From: Betaproteobacteria bacterium
GTDB taxonomy: Bacteria > Pseudomonadota > Gammaproteobacteria > Burkholderiales > Casimicrobiaceae
DNA length: 64,000 nucleotides
Direction of reading: 5' to 3'
NCBI GenBank assembly: GCA_013298145.1
Contig: JAAFJO010000005.1
Coordinates: 186,001 to 250,000 of the forward strand
Shown: piece after piece, positions 25,087-32,331 of the stretch
Position numbering within the stretch: position 1 is the stretch's first letter
How the letters are laid out: the number at the start of each line of letters is the position of its first letter
Notes under the pieces: generated by a model
Seen by the model: only the letters and a program-made list of their open reading frames with translations
What the model was told of the DNA's origin: nothing
The model's database searches: none
Made by a program: the position numbers and the translations under genes

Positions 25087-27117
25087 ATGCGCACCACGGT
25101 CGATTTTCTTCTTCACCACTGGCTCAAGGTTGACGAGCTAACTTCGCGACCTCGTTTTACCGACCATTCGCGGGAAACGTTTGCGGCCGTGCTTGATAAT
25201 GCCGAGCAAATCGCGGCGGACAAATATGCGCCGTTCAATCGCGCGGTGGATAACGAAGAGCCCCACACCGAAACGAACGTTGATGGCACGCTTCGCGTCG
25301 TGCTCCCGCGCGCGACACATGATGCGTGGAATGCGTACGCAGGCTCGGGCATGTTGGCGGCGGCGCAGGATTACGAGCATGGCGGCATGCAATTGCCCTA
25401 CGTCGTTGAGGCATCGGCGAACATGTTTTTTAGCCGCGCCTCGATCAGTATCTCGTGGGCGCTGCTGACGACCGGGAACGCGAACGCGATCATGGCGCAT
25501 GGTACGCAGGCGCAAAAGGAAGTGTTTGCGAAGAATGAATTCGCCGGGCGCTGGGCGGGGACGATGTGTCTTTCCGAGCCGCAGGCGGGTTCGTCGCTTT
25601 CCGACATTTCGACGCGCGCCGTGCTCGATGATGAAAACGACGCGCTCGGTCCGCGCTATCGGCTGTTCGGCAACAAGATGTGGATCTCGGGCGGCGAGCA
25701 TGATGTGACGGAGAATATCGTGCACTTGGTGCTTGCGAAGATTCCGGACGCGGATGGAAAGTTGATTCCTGGGACGCGGGGGATTTCGCTGTTCATTGTG
25801 CCGAAGTTTTTGCCTCTCCCTTTGGGAGAGGTCGCGCGCAGCGCGGGTGAGGGAAAAACAACGACTGATGAGAAGCAGACTACCGATTTCCCTCACCGTC
25901 ACTACGTGCCACCTCTCCCAGAGGGAGAGGGATCAACCCGCAACGACGTCGTCCTCGCCGGCTTGAATCACAAACTCGGCTGGCGCGGCACGCCGAACAC
26001 CTTGCTCAACTTTGGTGAAGGCAAGTTCAAGCCGCTCGGCAAAGCGGGCGCGGTGGGTTATCTCGTTGGCAAACCGGGCGATGGCTTGCGCTGCATGTTT
26101 CACATGATGAACGAAGCGCGGATCGGCATTGGCCTCGCAGCGACGATGCTCGGGATGGCGGGGTACGAAGCGTCGTTGCAGTATGCGAAGGATCGTAAGC
26201 AGGGAAGACCGGTCACAGGTGATGGTAAAGATTCATCGAAGCCGCCCGTTGCGTTGATCGAACATGCTGACATCAAACGCATGCTCCTCGCGCAGAAATC
26301 GTATTGCGAAGGCGCGACGGCGTTGTTGCTTTACTGTGCGAAGCTCGTCGACGAAACGCATACCGGCTCGCCTGATTCTGCAGCAGAAGCGAAGCTCTTG
26401 CTCGAAGTGTTAACGCCGATTGCGAAGAGCTGGCCCAGTGAAAACTGCCTCGAAGCAAATTCACTCGCGATTCAAATTCACGGTGGCTACGGCTACACGC
26501 GCGATTTTCCCGTCGAGCAATACTGGCGCGATAACCGCTTGAACATGATTCACGAAGGCACGCACGGTATTCAAGCGATGGATTTGCTGGGGCGGAAAGT
26601 GGTGATGGAGGGCGGCAAGGGGCTCATGCTGCTTGCAACCAAGATCAACGAGACGATTCAACGCGCGATGAACGCGCCCAGCGGGCAGCAAAACGCCGAA
26701 CTCGCTGATCACGCCCACGCGCTCGCTCGCGCGTTGCAGAGCGTGGGCGCGGCCACGAAAGCGGCGTGGTCAACCGGCAATCCGAATGAGGCGCTCGCGA
26801 ATGCGGTGCCGTATATGCAGGCGTTTGGGCATTTGGTGTTGGCTTGGGTTTGGTTGGATGTCTCCCTCTCCCTTTGGGAGAGGTCGCGCGTTAGCGCGGG
26901 TGAGGGAAACGCGAACTCAAGACATGCCGCAGGCGTCGATTTCCCTCACCCGCCCTTTGGGCACCCTCTCCCAGAGGGAGAGGGAAAATTCCGCGAAGGC
27001 AAACTCGCCGCGTGCAACTATTTCTTCCGCTACGAATTGCCCAAGATTGACGGCTGGCTCGCCCCGGTGAAATCGCGTGACATGACTTGCGCGAATGTTT
27101 CTGTTGACGCGTTGTAG
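25087..27117 (+). CDS. Acyl-CoA dehydrogenase carrying two in-frame palindromic inserts
   Basis: 676 aa flavoenzyme of the long acyl-CoA dehydrogenase group (about 595 aa, with an extra C-terminal domain; DmdC-like proteins belong here). FAD/substrate motifs: MCLSEPQAGSSLSDI, KMWISGGEHD, IHGGYGYTRDFPVEQYWRDN and the catalytic-region NMIHEGTHGIQ. Two segments match nothing in the family: about residues 243-282 (LPLPLGEVARSAGEG to LPEGEG) and 593-632 (SLSLWERSRVSAGEG to LPEGEG). They are exactly the translations of the repeats at 25813-25931 and 26864-26984. Removing them gives ~596 aa, the family length. The stop TAG lies in the family B repeat. Confidence 0.92.
   Translation: MRTTVDFLLHHWLKVDELTSRPRFTDHSRETFAAVLDNAEQIAADKYAPFNRAVDNEEPHTETNVDGTLRVVLPRATHDAWNAYAGSGMLAAAQDYEHGGMQLPYVVEASANMFFSRASISISWALLTTGNANAIMAHGTQAQKEVFAKNEFAGRWAGTMCLSEPQAGSSLSDISTRAVLDDENDALGPRYRLFGNKMWISGGEHDVTENIVHLVLAKIPDADGKLIPGTRGISLFIVPKFLPLPLGEVARSAGEGKTTTDEKQTTDFPHRHYVPPLPEGEGSTRNDVVLAGLNHKLGWRGTPNTLLNFGEGKFKPLGKAGAVGYLVGKPGDGLRCMFHMMNEARIGIGLAATMLGMAGYEASLQYAKDRKQGRPVTGDGKDSSKPPVALIEHADIKRMLLAQKSYCEGATALLLYCAKLVDETHTGSPDSAAEAKLLLEVLTPIAKSWPSENCLEANSLAIQIHGGYGYTRDFPVEQYWRDNRLNMIHEGTHGIQAMDLLGRKVVMEGGKGLMLLATKINETIQRAMNAPSGQQNAELADHAHALARALQSVGAATKAAWSTGNPNEALANAVPYMQAFGHLVLAWVWLDVSLSLWERSRVSAGEGNANSRHAAGVDFPHPPFGHPLPEGEGKFREGKLAACNYFFRYELPKIDGWLAPVKSRDMTCANVSVDAL
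25813..25931. repeat. Family A palindromic element, copy 3, in frame inside the acyl-CoA dehydrogenase gene
   Basis: 119 bp: hairpin CCTCTCCCTTTGGGAGAGG, then AGCGCGGGTGAGGGAAA, a variable middle, TTTCCCTCACCG and the closing hairpin CCTCTCCCAGAGGGAGAGGG. It is read in frame without a stop between VPKF and RNDV of the enzyme, which is a loop position in the family. Confidence 0.92.
26864..26984. repeat. Family A palindromic element, copy 4, in frame inside the acyl-CoA dehydrogenase gene
   Basis: 121 bp with the same plan as copy 3 but a different variable middle, and GGGCACCCTCTCCCAGAGGG at the right. It is read in frame between WVWLDVS and REGKLAACNYFF. The left arm is read in another frame than in copy 3; the right arm is read in the same frame. 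Confidence 0.92.
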
Positions 27118-27206
27118 GCGCGGGCTTGACCGCGCTTTCGCAGCCTACGAATTCGCTTTATTCGAGGTGTTCATTGTCCTGAGCGCGGTCAAGCCCGCGC
27201 CTACAA
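27112..27206. repeat. Family B inverted repeat, copy 1 (gives the acyl-CoA dehydrogenase stop codon)
   Basis: Perfect 25-bp inverted arms at 27112-27136 and 27182-27206, starting TTGTAGGCGCGGGCTTGACC, with a 45-base middle. The TAG at 27115-27117 is the stop codon of the upstream gene. The stem could also serve as a terminator structure. Confidence 0.9.
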
Positions 27207-27494
27207 TCGGTTGATGGATTCGAATATCAAAGGAGCGAGCTTGCGAATCTTGATTTCTGCGGACGCTAGTTAGCGTTCCTCGCTTTGCCGCATCATTTGT
27301 GGAGTGGGATCGTCGTGATCGTGTTCGCGGTGTGCGCTGGGGCGGCAATCGTAATCAGGTTTATCTGCGGTTAGCTTCGGCGGTGATCGCCCTAAAGAGA
27401 TAGGGCCAGGATCGGTTTTACAGCGTTTTCAAGAATAATTTTTCTATCAAGCACGCCCCAATAAAACGGTGCGTTGCGTTAAGGAGTTAATTAA
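27207..27494. other. Gene-free leader region of the SDR gene
   Basis: No gene seen; short open frames here lack domains. The last 20 bases contain the ribosome site TTAAGGAG, seven bases or so before the ATG at 27495, and the AT-rich AAGAATAATTTTTCTATC stretch may hold the promoter -10 region. Confidence 0.45.
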
Positions 27495-28286
27495 ATGTCT
27501 GCACGTCACACAGCGAAGCTTTTCGACCTCACCGGCAAACGCGCGCTCATCACTGGCGGCTCACGTGGGCTCGGCCTGCAAATGGCGCATGCGCTCGGCG
27601 AAGCGGGTGCGTCGGTCGTGATCTCTGCGCGTAAGCAAAGCGAACTCGACGAGGCGGTGAAAGAGCTTACGGCGGCTGGCATCAAAGCGAGCGCGATTGC
27701 CGCCGACTGCGGCACGACCGAAGGCGCGCAAGGGCTTGCCAAAGCCGCGCTCGAAGGCGGCCCGATCGACATCCTCGTGAACAATGCAGGTGCGAGCTGG
27801 GGCGCGCCGCTTGAAGATCATCCGGTCGAGGCGTACGACAAGATCATGAACTTGAATGTGCGCGGCATTTTCGTGCTCACGCAAGCGATTGGTAAAGCCT
27901 GTTTTATTCCGCGCAAATCGGGTGCCGTCATCAACGTTGCCTCAATCGCCGGTATCGCGGCAAATCCGCCGTACATGAAAACTGCGGCGTACAACACGTC
28001 AAAGGCCGCAGTGATCAACCTCACGCGTGCGATGGCGAGCGAGTGGGGCGCCTATGGCATTCGCGCGAACGCGATTTGCCCTGGCTTCTTTCCGAGCAAG
28101 ATGACGGCGGGTTTGATCTCTGCGGTGGGCGAAGAAAAAATGGCGAGCGCCGCGCCCTTGAATCGTCTCGGCGACGATGAGGATCTGAAGGGCATCACGC
28201 TGCTATTCGCCAGTGACGCAGGTAAACATATTACCGGGCAATGGATCGCAGTCGACGGCGGTGTGTCCGCGATTTTGGGAGGCTGA
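27495..28286 (+). CDS. SDR-family oxidoreductase (3-oxoacyl-ACP/CoA reductase-like)
   Basis: 263 aa classical short-chain dehydrogenase/reductase. Motifs: TGGSRGLG (nucleotide binding), NNAGASWG, catalytic Ser in NVASIAG and YNTSK (YxxxK), then ICPGFFPSKMT. The dinucleotide preference is probably NADP by the Arg after GGS. A strong TTAAGGAG site precedes it. A small VOC gene follows three bases later and is probably co-transcribed. Such SDRs near acyl-CoA dehydrogenases often reduce or oxidise hydroxyacyl intermediates; the substrate is unknown. Confidence 0.92.
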   Translation: MSARHTAKLFDLTGKRALITGGSRGLGLQMAHALGEAGASVVISARKQSELDEAVKELTAAGIKASAIAADCGTTEGAQGLAKAALEGGPIDILVNNAGASWGAPLEDHPVEAYDKIMNLNVRGIFVLTQAIGKACFIPRKSGAVINVASIAGIAANPPYMKTAAYNTSKAAVINLTRAMASEWGAYGIRANAICPGFFPSKMTAGLISAVGEEKMASAAPLNRLGDDEDLKGITLLFASDAGKHITGQWIAVDGGVSAILGG

Positions 28287-28289
28287 TCG

Positions 28290-28688
28290 ATGTATTCCTA
28301 TGCCACTCTCGGATCAAACGATATCAAGTCATCGAAGGCGTTCTACGATGCTGTATTTGCGCCGCTCAACATTGTTTGCCGCTATTCGTACGACGACGCA
28401 CTCGCGTACGGACTTGCCGAATCGAAAGTGCCCGGACTTTGGATCGTACCGCCGTTTGATAAGCGCGCCGCAAGCGTTGGCAATGGTGCGATGCTTGCCT
28501 TTGATGCGCCGAGTGTGGACGCAGTGAATGGGTTTTACGCTGCAGCGCTCGCACACGGTGGCAGCGATGAAGGCGCGCCCGGTTATCGCGAACACTATTC
28601 GCCAGATTTTTACGCGGCGTATGTGCGTGATCCGCTTGGGAATAAGCTGTGTGCGGTGTTTCGGGATCCGTCGCGGGCGGTGAAGTAA
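28290..28688 (+). CDS. VOC-family (glyoxalase-like) protein
   Basis: 132 aa, one VOC domain: starts MYSYATLGSNDIKSSKAFYDAVF and has the late YAAYVRDPLGNKLCAVF strand. The metal-site His/Glu pattern is incomplete: position one is Thr/Leu rather than His and the end is NKLCAVF, so it may not bind metal in the glyoxalase I way. GGGAGG lies seven bases before the ATG. It follows the SDR gene after three bases, so an accessory role in the same pathway is likely but undefined. Confidence 0.85.
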   Translation: MYSYATLGSNDIKSSKAFYDAVFAPLNIVCRYSYDDALAYGLAESKVPGLWIVPPFDKRAASVGNGAMLAFDAPSVDAVNGFYAAALAHGGSDEGAPGYREHYSPDFYAAYVRDPLGNKLCAVFRDPSRAVK

Positions 28689-28728
28689 TCTGCGACAAAC
28701 GCGTGTTCGACGCCGATGGAGAAGTAGC

Positions 28729-29010
28729 GTGCTGAATCGAGGCAGAATTTCGGAATGGTGGCGCCGCCCGCTGACAGCTCAAGAGGTGAGCTACGCGGGA
28801 GTTCTCGGGCTTCTCGGAGGGTTTTGGATTTCGTTGCTGGCTGCAGTGTTCTTGCTGGGGCACGTTAACAAATTTGTTCCGGTGGACGGATTTGTTGTGG
28901 TGCTTTTCGGAGTCATCGGAGCTTTTGTCGGCAGGTTGATCGGACGTCGTTGGCCAAAAATCTCCAAAATTGTGTTCTTACCCTTTGCATTTTTCGGATT
29001 CACTTCGTAA
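28729..29010 (+). CDS. Small hypothetical membrane protein
   Basis: 93 aa, GTG start at 28729 with GGAGAAG eight or so bases upstream. Two hydrophobic segments (about residues 22-43 and 51-67) followed by a basic stretch GRLIGRRWPK and a third short hydrophobic end. No family recognised. It lies between two oxidoreductase genes in the same direction. Confidence 0.6.
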   Translation: MLNRGRISEWWRRPLTAQEVSYAGVLGLLGGFWISLLAAVFLLGHVNKFVPVDGFVVVLFGVIGAFVGRLIGRRWPKISKIVFLPFAFFGFTS

Positions 29011-29039
29011 CTGTTTTAAGAGTGACAAGAAAACATCAC

Positions 29040-29930
29040 ATGAAAAAAACCTTAGTCATCACCGGTGCTGCCTCCGGTTTCGGTCTTGAATTCGCGCGGC
29101 TCGGCGCGGCGCGTGGCGACAACATCGTGATGTGCGATGTTGAACAGACTGCGCTTGATGCGGCCCGTGACGAGATCGCCGCGTTGGGTGTGCAAGTTCA
29201 CGCGGCTCGCGTCGATGTATCAAGCGCAGAGGCAATGGACGCGCTGGCGGCGGACGTGAAAGCGAAATTCGGTGCACCGCATTGGGTATTCAACAATGCA
29301 GGTGTCGGCTCCGGCGGCCTCGTGTGGGAGAACACGCTCAAGGATTGGAATTGGGTCTGGAACGTGAACGTGATGGGCGTCGTGCACGGCGTGCGCGCGT
29401 TCACGCCGATGATGCTCGAAGCTGCGAAGGCTGATCCGAACTATCGCGGCTGCCACATCAACACGGCCTCCATGGCTGGCTTGCTCAACGCGCCCACCAT
29501 GGGCGTGTACAACGTGTCGAAACATGCGGTAGTTTCGCTCACGGAATCGCTGTACCACGACCTAAAACTGGTTTCCGATCAAGTGACTGCGGCACTGCTC
29601 TGTCCGTTCTTCGTACCTACGGGAATTTCGAAATCACATCGGAATCGCCCTGAGGATTTGAAGAATGATGCGAAGCCCACGCTGTCGCAAATGGTTGCGC
29701 AGATGCAGAGTGACAAAGCGGTGAGTTCCGGCAAGATCACCGCTGCAGATGTTGCCAAGCGCGTGTTCGAAGCGGTGGAAGCGGGCGAGTTCTACATCTA
29801 CTCGCATCCGCAAGCGCTGAAGAGCGTCGAAGTTCGCATGCGCGACATCGTGGATCAAAAGAATCCGACCGATCCGTTTGCGGACAAACCGGAGATCAGC
29901 GCGTGGCTCAAAGAGAAGTTGCGCGGGTAG
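29040..29930 (+). CDS. SDR-family oxidoreductase
   Basis: 296 aa from the ATG at 29040; a longer frame from 28950 would run through the preceding gene and adds nothing SDR-like. Motifs: TGAASGFG, VFNNAGVGSGG, catalytic Ser in NTASMAG and Tyr/Lys in YNVSKHAV, then LLCPFFVPTGI. The C-terminal tail includes VFEAVEAGEFYIYSHP, seen in SDRs annotated as short-chain alcohol or hydroxy-steroid-like dehydrogenases. Substrate unknown. Confidence 0.9.
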   Translation: MKKTLVITGAASGFGLEFARLGAARGDNIVMCDVEQTALDAARDEIAALGVQVHAARVDVSSAEAMDALAADVKAKFGAPHWVFNNAGVGSGGLVWENTLKDWNWVWNVNVMGVVHGVRAFTPMMLEAAKADPNYRGCHINTASMAGLLNAPTMGVYNVSKHAVVSLTESLYHDLKLVSDQVTAALLCPFFVPTGISKSHRNRPEDLKNDAKPTLSQMVAQMQSDKAVSSGKITAADVAKRVFEAVEAGEFYIYSHPQALKSVEVRMRDIVDQKNPTDPFADKPEISAWLKEKLRG

Positions 29931-29940
29931 GTGCGGAACC

Positions 29941-30017
29941 CGTAGGCGACTCCCGGCGGAGGCCGGGATTGACGTCGCTTGTTTGCGACGAAAGCGCGGT
30001 CAAGCCCGCGCCTACAA
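29941..30017. repeat. Family B repeat, partial copy 2
   Basis: The right arm AGCGCGGTCAAGCCCGCGCC plus TACAA (29993-30017) is identical to the right arm of copy 1. The left side is a different hairpin, GTAGGCGACTCCCGG/CCGGGATTGACGTCGC, which resembles the block at 52174-52210. It lies downstream of the SDR stop. Confidence 0.8.
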
Positions 30018-30081
30018 ATCTCGCTCGGATCAAACTTGGACAGATGGTGGCTTGACATCGCACAAGGTTTACAAGGTTCCG

Positions 30082-30495
30082 ATGCATAAACCAGCCTCGC
30101 TAATCTCTTGTCCGTGCGGCGGTGTACCCGCCAGTGCGAACTACGACGCCTGCTGTGGTCGCTATCACGTGGGCGAGCAACACCTGCAAGCGCCCACACC
30201 TGAAGCCCTCATGCGCTCGCGCTACAGCGCGTATGCGTTGGGGCTCGTCGATTATGTCCGAGACACGTGGCACGCCTCGACACGCCCAGGAACGTTAGCG
30301 CGTTTCGATGCAGCGGATAAATGGCTCGGGCTTGAAATCAAGGATGCACCGCGAGCCATTGACGACGAAGGATTTGTCGAGTTCGTGGCTAGGAACAAAC
30401 CGAAAGGCGGCGGTGCCGCGAGTCGTTTGCACGAACGGTCGCGCTTTGTTCGCGAAGGCGGACGCTGGTTTTATATCGATGGCGTGATTCTGTAG
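30082..30495 (+). CDS. YchJ-family protein (UPF0225, SEC-C-like zinc motif)
   Basis: 137 aa from the ATG at 30082; upstream sequence in this frame is repeat-derived. The N-terminus carries CPCGGVPASANYDACCGRYH, a cysteine cluster of the SEC-C/zinc type, then PTPEALMRSRYSAYALG and YVRDTWH, which define the YchJ family. The C-terminal half is an NTF2-like domain ending in HERSRFVREGGRWFYIDG. Biochemical function is unknown. Its TAG stop is part of the family B element shared with convergent nudB. Confidence 0.9.
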   Translation: MHKPASLISCPCGGVPASANYDACCGRYHVGEQHLQAPTPEALMRSRYSAYALGLVDYVRDTWHASTRPGTLARFDAADKWLGLEIKDAPRAIDDEGFVEFVARNKPKGGGAASRLHERSRFVREGGRWFYIDGVIL

Positions 30496-30598
30496 GCGCG
30501 GGCTTGACCGCGCTCAAAAGCATTCGATGCCTAAGAAGTGCGGTCAAATCGCACTGGCGATTTGCTGGGTTCGTAGCGCGGTCAAGTCCGCGCCTACA
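30491..30598. repeat. Family B inverted repeat, copy 3 (stop codons for two convergent genes)
   Basis: Inverted arms 30491-30514 and 30575-30598 begin TGTAGGCGCGGGCTTGACC, with one mismatch. The left arm supplies the TAG stop of the YchJ gene (30493-30495). The right arm, read on the minus strand, supplies the TAG stop of nudB (30596-30594). Confidence 0.92.
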
Positions 30599-31034
30599 AC
30601 CCCAGTACGCGCCGAAACGCCGCCACGTTGCTCCAAGACCTCACAGCTCCCATCGCCTCTCGCATTGGCATCCACTGAAACGCCGTATGTTCATCGGGCG
30701 CGAGATACGGGGTGAATGTGTGTTTCACACAGAGCGCGAAACAGCGCTCGCGATTGTGCGTCGTTCCCGGTGGATAGCGGTGCCGAAATTCGGGATATAT
30801 CGCGAACACGTTTTCGTAGCTGAGATCCGTGAGCACGCCATGCTTGTCGGCATCGATGCCCACTTCCTCGGCAACCTCACGGATTGCGGTTTCTCGCCAA
30901 GACTCATTCAAGTCTTGCGAGCCGGTAACCGATTGCCAGAAACAAAGCGGCGGTGTCCGTTCAATGAGTAGCGTTTCTAGAGCAGGCGTGTGGATAACGA
31001 CCAGAACAGAGCGGGGAACTTTAAGTGGCTTCAA
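30594..31034 (-). CDS. nudB: Dihydroneopterin triphosphate diphosphatase (Nudix)
   Basis: 146 aa Nudix hydrolase; NudB removes pyrophosphate from dihydroneopterin triphosphate in folate synthesis. The Nudix box is visible as GSQDLNESWRETAIREVAEEVG, with the REVAEEVG core intact. NudB-like context residues include VLVVIHTPALETLLIERTPP and FWQSVTGSQD. The C-terminal end (RRVLGL) runs into the family B repeat. It is likely the last gene of a minus-strand run starting at the crystallin gene. Confidence 0.88.
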   Translation of the reverse strand: MKPLKVPRSVLVVIHTPALETLLIERTPPLCFWQSVTGSQDLNESWRETAIREVAEEVGIDADKHGVLTDLSYENVFAIYPEFRHRYPPGTTHNRERCFALCVKHTFTPYLAPDEHTAFQWMPMREAMGAVRSWSNVAAFRRVLGL

Positions 31035-31070
31035 AGGGGTACTCCATCAGCAAACGGCTGCGTTTCGGCA

Positions 31071-31394
31071 CTATACAAGCACCACATTAAACGCCTTATC
31101 GCGCTCTTGCCACCATTCACTCGCCTCATCAAGAAGGTCAATAAGCGTGTCCCAATCTTCGCCAAAGCGCTTCTTCGCGGCGGCGCTATCGATAATCACA
31201 ATCGAGTAGCCCGATGCCTTGGCCCAATCCGCGTCCATCAAACAATCGGCGAGCGCGTCCCAGTTGTGGCCGAAATGCTTCGGGAGTTTGAAATGCTCAC
31301 CGATCGCTTCCATCAGTGATTTCTTGGTGCGCTTCCCTGATAAATCCAGGACAAGAAGCTTTTCTGCGGCTAAGTCAATTATTTGATTTTTCAT
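31071..31394 (-). CDS. Barstar-family ribonuclease inhibitor
   Basis: 107 aa. Barstar signature: LPKHFGHNWDALADCLMD, corresponding to the barnase-facing helix and loop with an acidic DCLMD segment, then YSIVIIDSA and WDTLIDLLDEASEWW. No signal peptide, so it acts in the cytoplasm. It starts 12 bases after the RNase gene stop and is read in the same direction, the standard RNase-inhibitor pair. Its role is to protect the cell from the RNase before export. Confidence 0.92.
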   Translation of the reverse strand: MKNQIIDLAAEKLLVLDLSGKRTKKSLMEAIGEHFKLPKHFGHNWDALADCLMDADWAKASGYSIVIIDSAAAKKRFGEDWDTLIDLLDEASEWWQERDKAFNVVLV

Positions 31395-31406
31395 TCGTTA
31401 GCCCAA

Positions 31407-31856
31407 TTATTTTGTGGCGATGCACTGAAAAGATTTGTAGTGATCTGCTGTATAGAAACATTCGTTTGCCGCCCGCTGATCGCCGCCGCACACGATACGT
31501 CTTGCGCCGCGGTGCTTAACCCCGGGTGTGCGAACGGTGTATTCCTTGTAATAGCCACGCGCTTGCCGGGGAAGGATTCGCTCTCGGTTTTGAAACGTAA
31601 TCCCGTCGCGGTCATGAGGAAATGGGCCGCCTGAGCGGATGAGGGCGAGCGTGTCTCGCCCTTGCTTGGGTAGGTCACGTTCGCTGATGCTTTCGGCGAG
31701 CGGGCAGCTTGAGCGCGCTGACGCGGTGGCGGGCACGCCGAGCGCGGCAACGACTGCAACCGTTGTAAGCCCCCACGCCAGCCCTTGTGAGCAGCGCTTG
31801 CCGAACGTGGCGGACGCGAAGGCGATGGCGAGCTTGTTGACGAAAGAAGTAACCAT
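31407..31856 (-). CDS. Secreted guanyl-specific ribonuclease (barnase/RNase Sa type)
   Basis: 149 aa from the ATG at 31856; a longer frame to 31940 would overlap the CoA-binding gene. An N-terminal export segment (about residues 25-48, ending TASA) precedes the mature enzyme. By alignment with RNase Sa, the catalytic residues are kept: Glu105 in YYKEYTV, Arg116 and Arg120 in KHRGARRIV, and His139 in YTADHYKSF. The GPFPHDRDGITFQNRE segment is diagnostic. Cys residues at 123, 133 and 145 may form a disulphide. Paired with barstar directly downstream. Confidence 0.93.
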   Translation of the reverse strand: MVTSFVNKLAIAFASATFGKRCSQGLAWGLTTVAVVAALGVPATASARSSCPLAESISERDLPKQGRDTLALIRSGGPFPHDRDGITFQNRERILPRQARGYYKEYTVRTPGVKHRGARRIVCGGDQRAANECFYTADHYKSFQCIATK

Positions 31857-31906
31857 AGATTTTTTTGGATCGGAGTTGGATGTAGCGCGGGCGCCTACGT
31901 ACCCCG

Positions 31907-32326
31907 CTATTGTTGGTTCATGTAAGCGATTTTGATGCACTGATCCTCGACGACCGCGATGCCCGTTGCTTGAGCGATCTCGCGCGCCTCAGCGCTCGCC
32001 ACGCCGAGCTGCATCCACAGCACCTGAGGCAAGGGCGACATGCGAACGACCTCGCGCGCGACGCTCGGCATGTCCATGCTTTTCCTGAAGCAGTCCACGA
32101 TATCAACCGCACCAACAATGTCCATGACGCTTGCGACGCAACGAACGCCAAGGATGTCATCGCCAGCAAAATTGGGATTAACCGGCACAATCTCAAAACC
32201 GAATCGCTGCATCGCACGGGAGACGTCATAGCTAGGCCGGTCCGGCTTGGCCGAGAGCCCCACCACTGCGATGCGTTGCCCAGGAACGAGGCGCAACTGC
32301 GTTGGCATCTGCGTCGGAGTCCGCAT
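31907..32326 (-). CDS. CoA-binding domain protein (YccU-like)
   Basis: 139 aa, one Rossmann-like CoA-binding domain: RIAVVGLSAKPDRPSYDVSRAM, IVPVNPN, VDIVDCFRKSMDMP and VLWMQLGV. Members resemble the succinyl-CoA synthetase alpha N-terminal domain and bind CoA or acyl-CoA; the physiological role is unclear. It starts six bases after the crystallin gene stop and ends 50 bases before the RNase gene, so it appears co-transcribed with both. Confidence 0.9.
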   Translation of the reverse strand: MRTPTQMPTQLRLVPGQRIAVVGLSAKPDRPSYDVSRAMQRFGFEIVPVNPNFAGDDILGVRCVASVMDIVGAVDIVDCFRKSMDMPSVAREVVRMSPLPQVLWMQLGVASAEAREIAQATGIAVVEDQCIKIAYMNQQ

Positions 32327-32331
32327 CCGCT

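Noticed and set aside
25087-27117. Pseudogene call for the acyl-CoA dehydrogenase because of two repeats
   Set aside because: Frame is open throughout, all catalytic motifs are intact and both inserts fall at loop positions.
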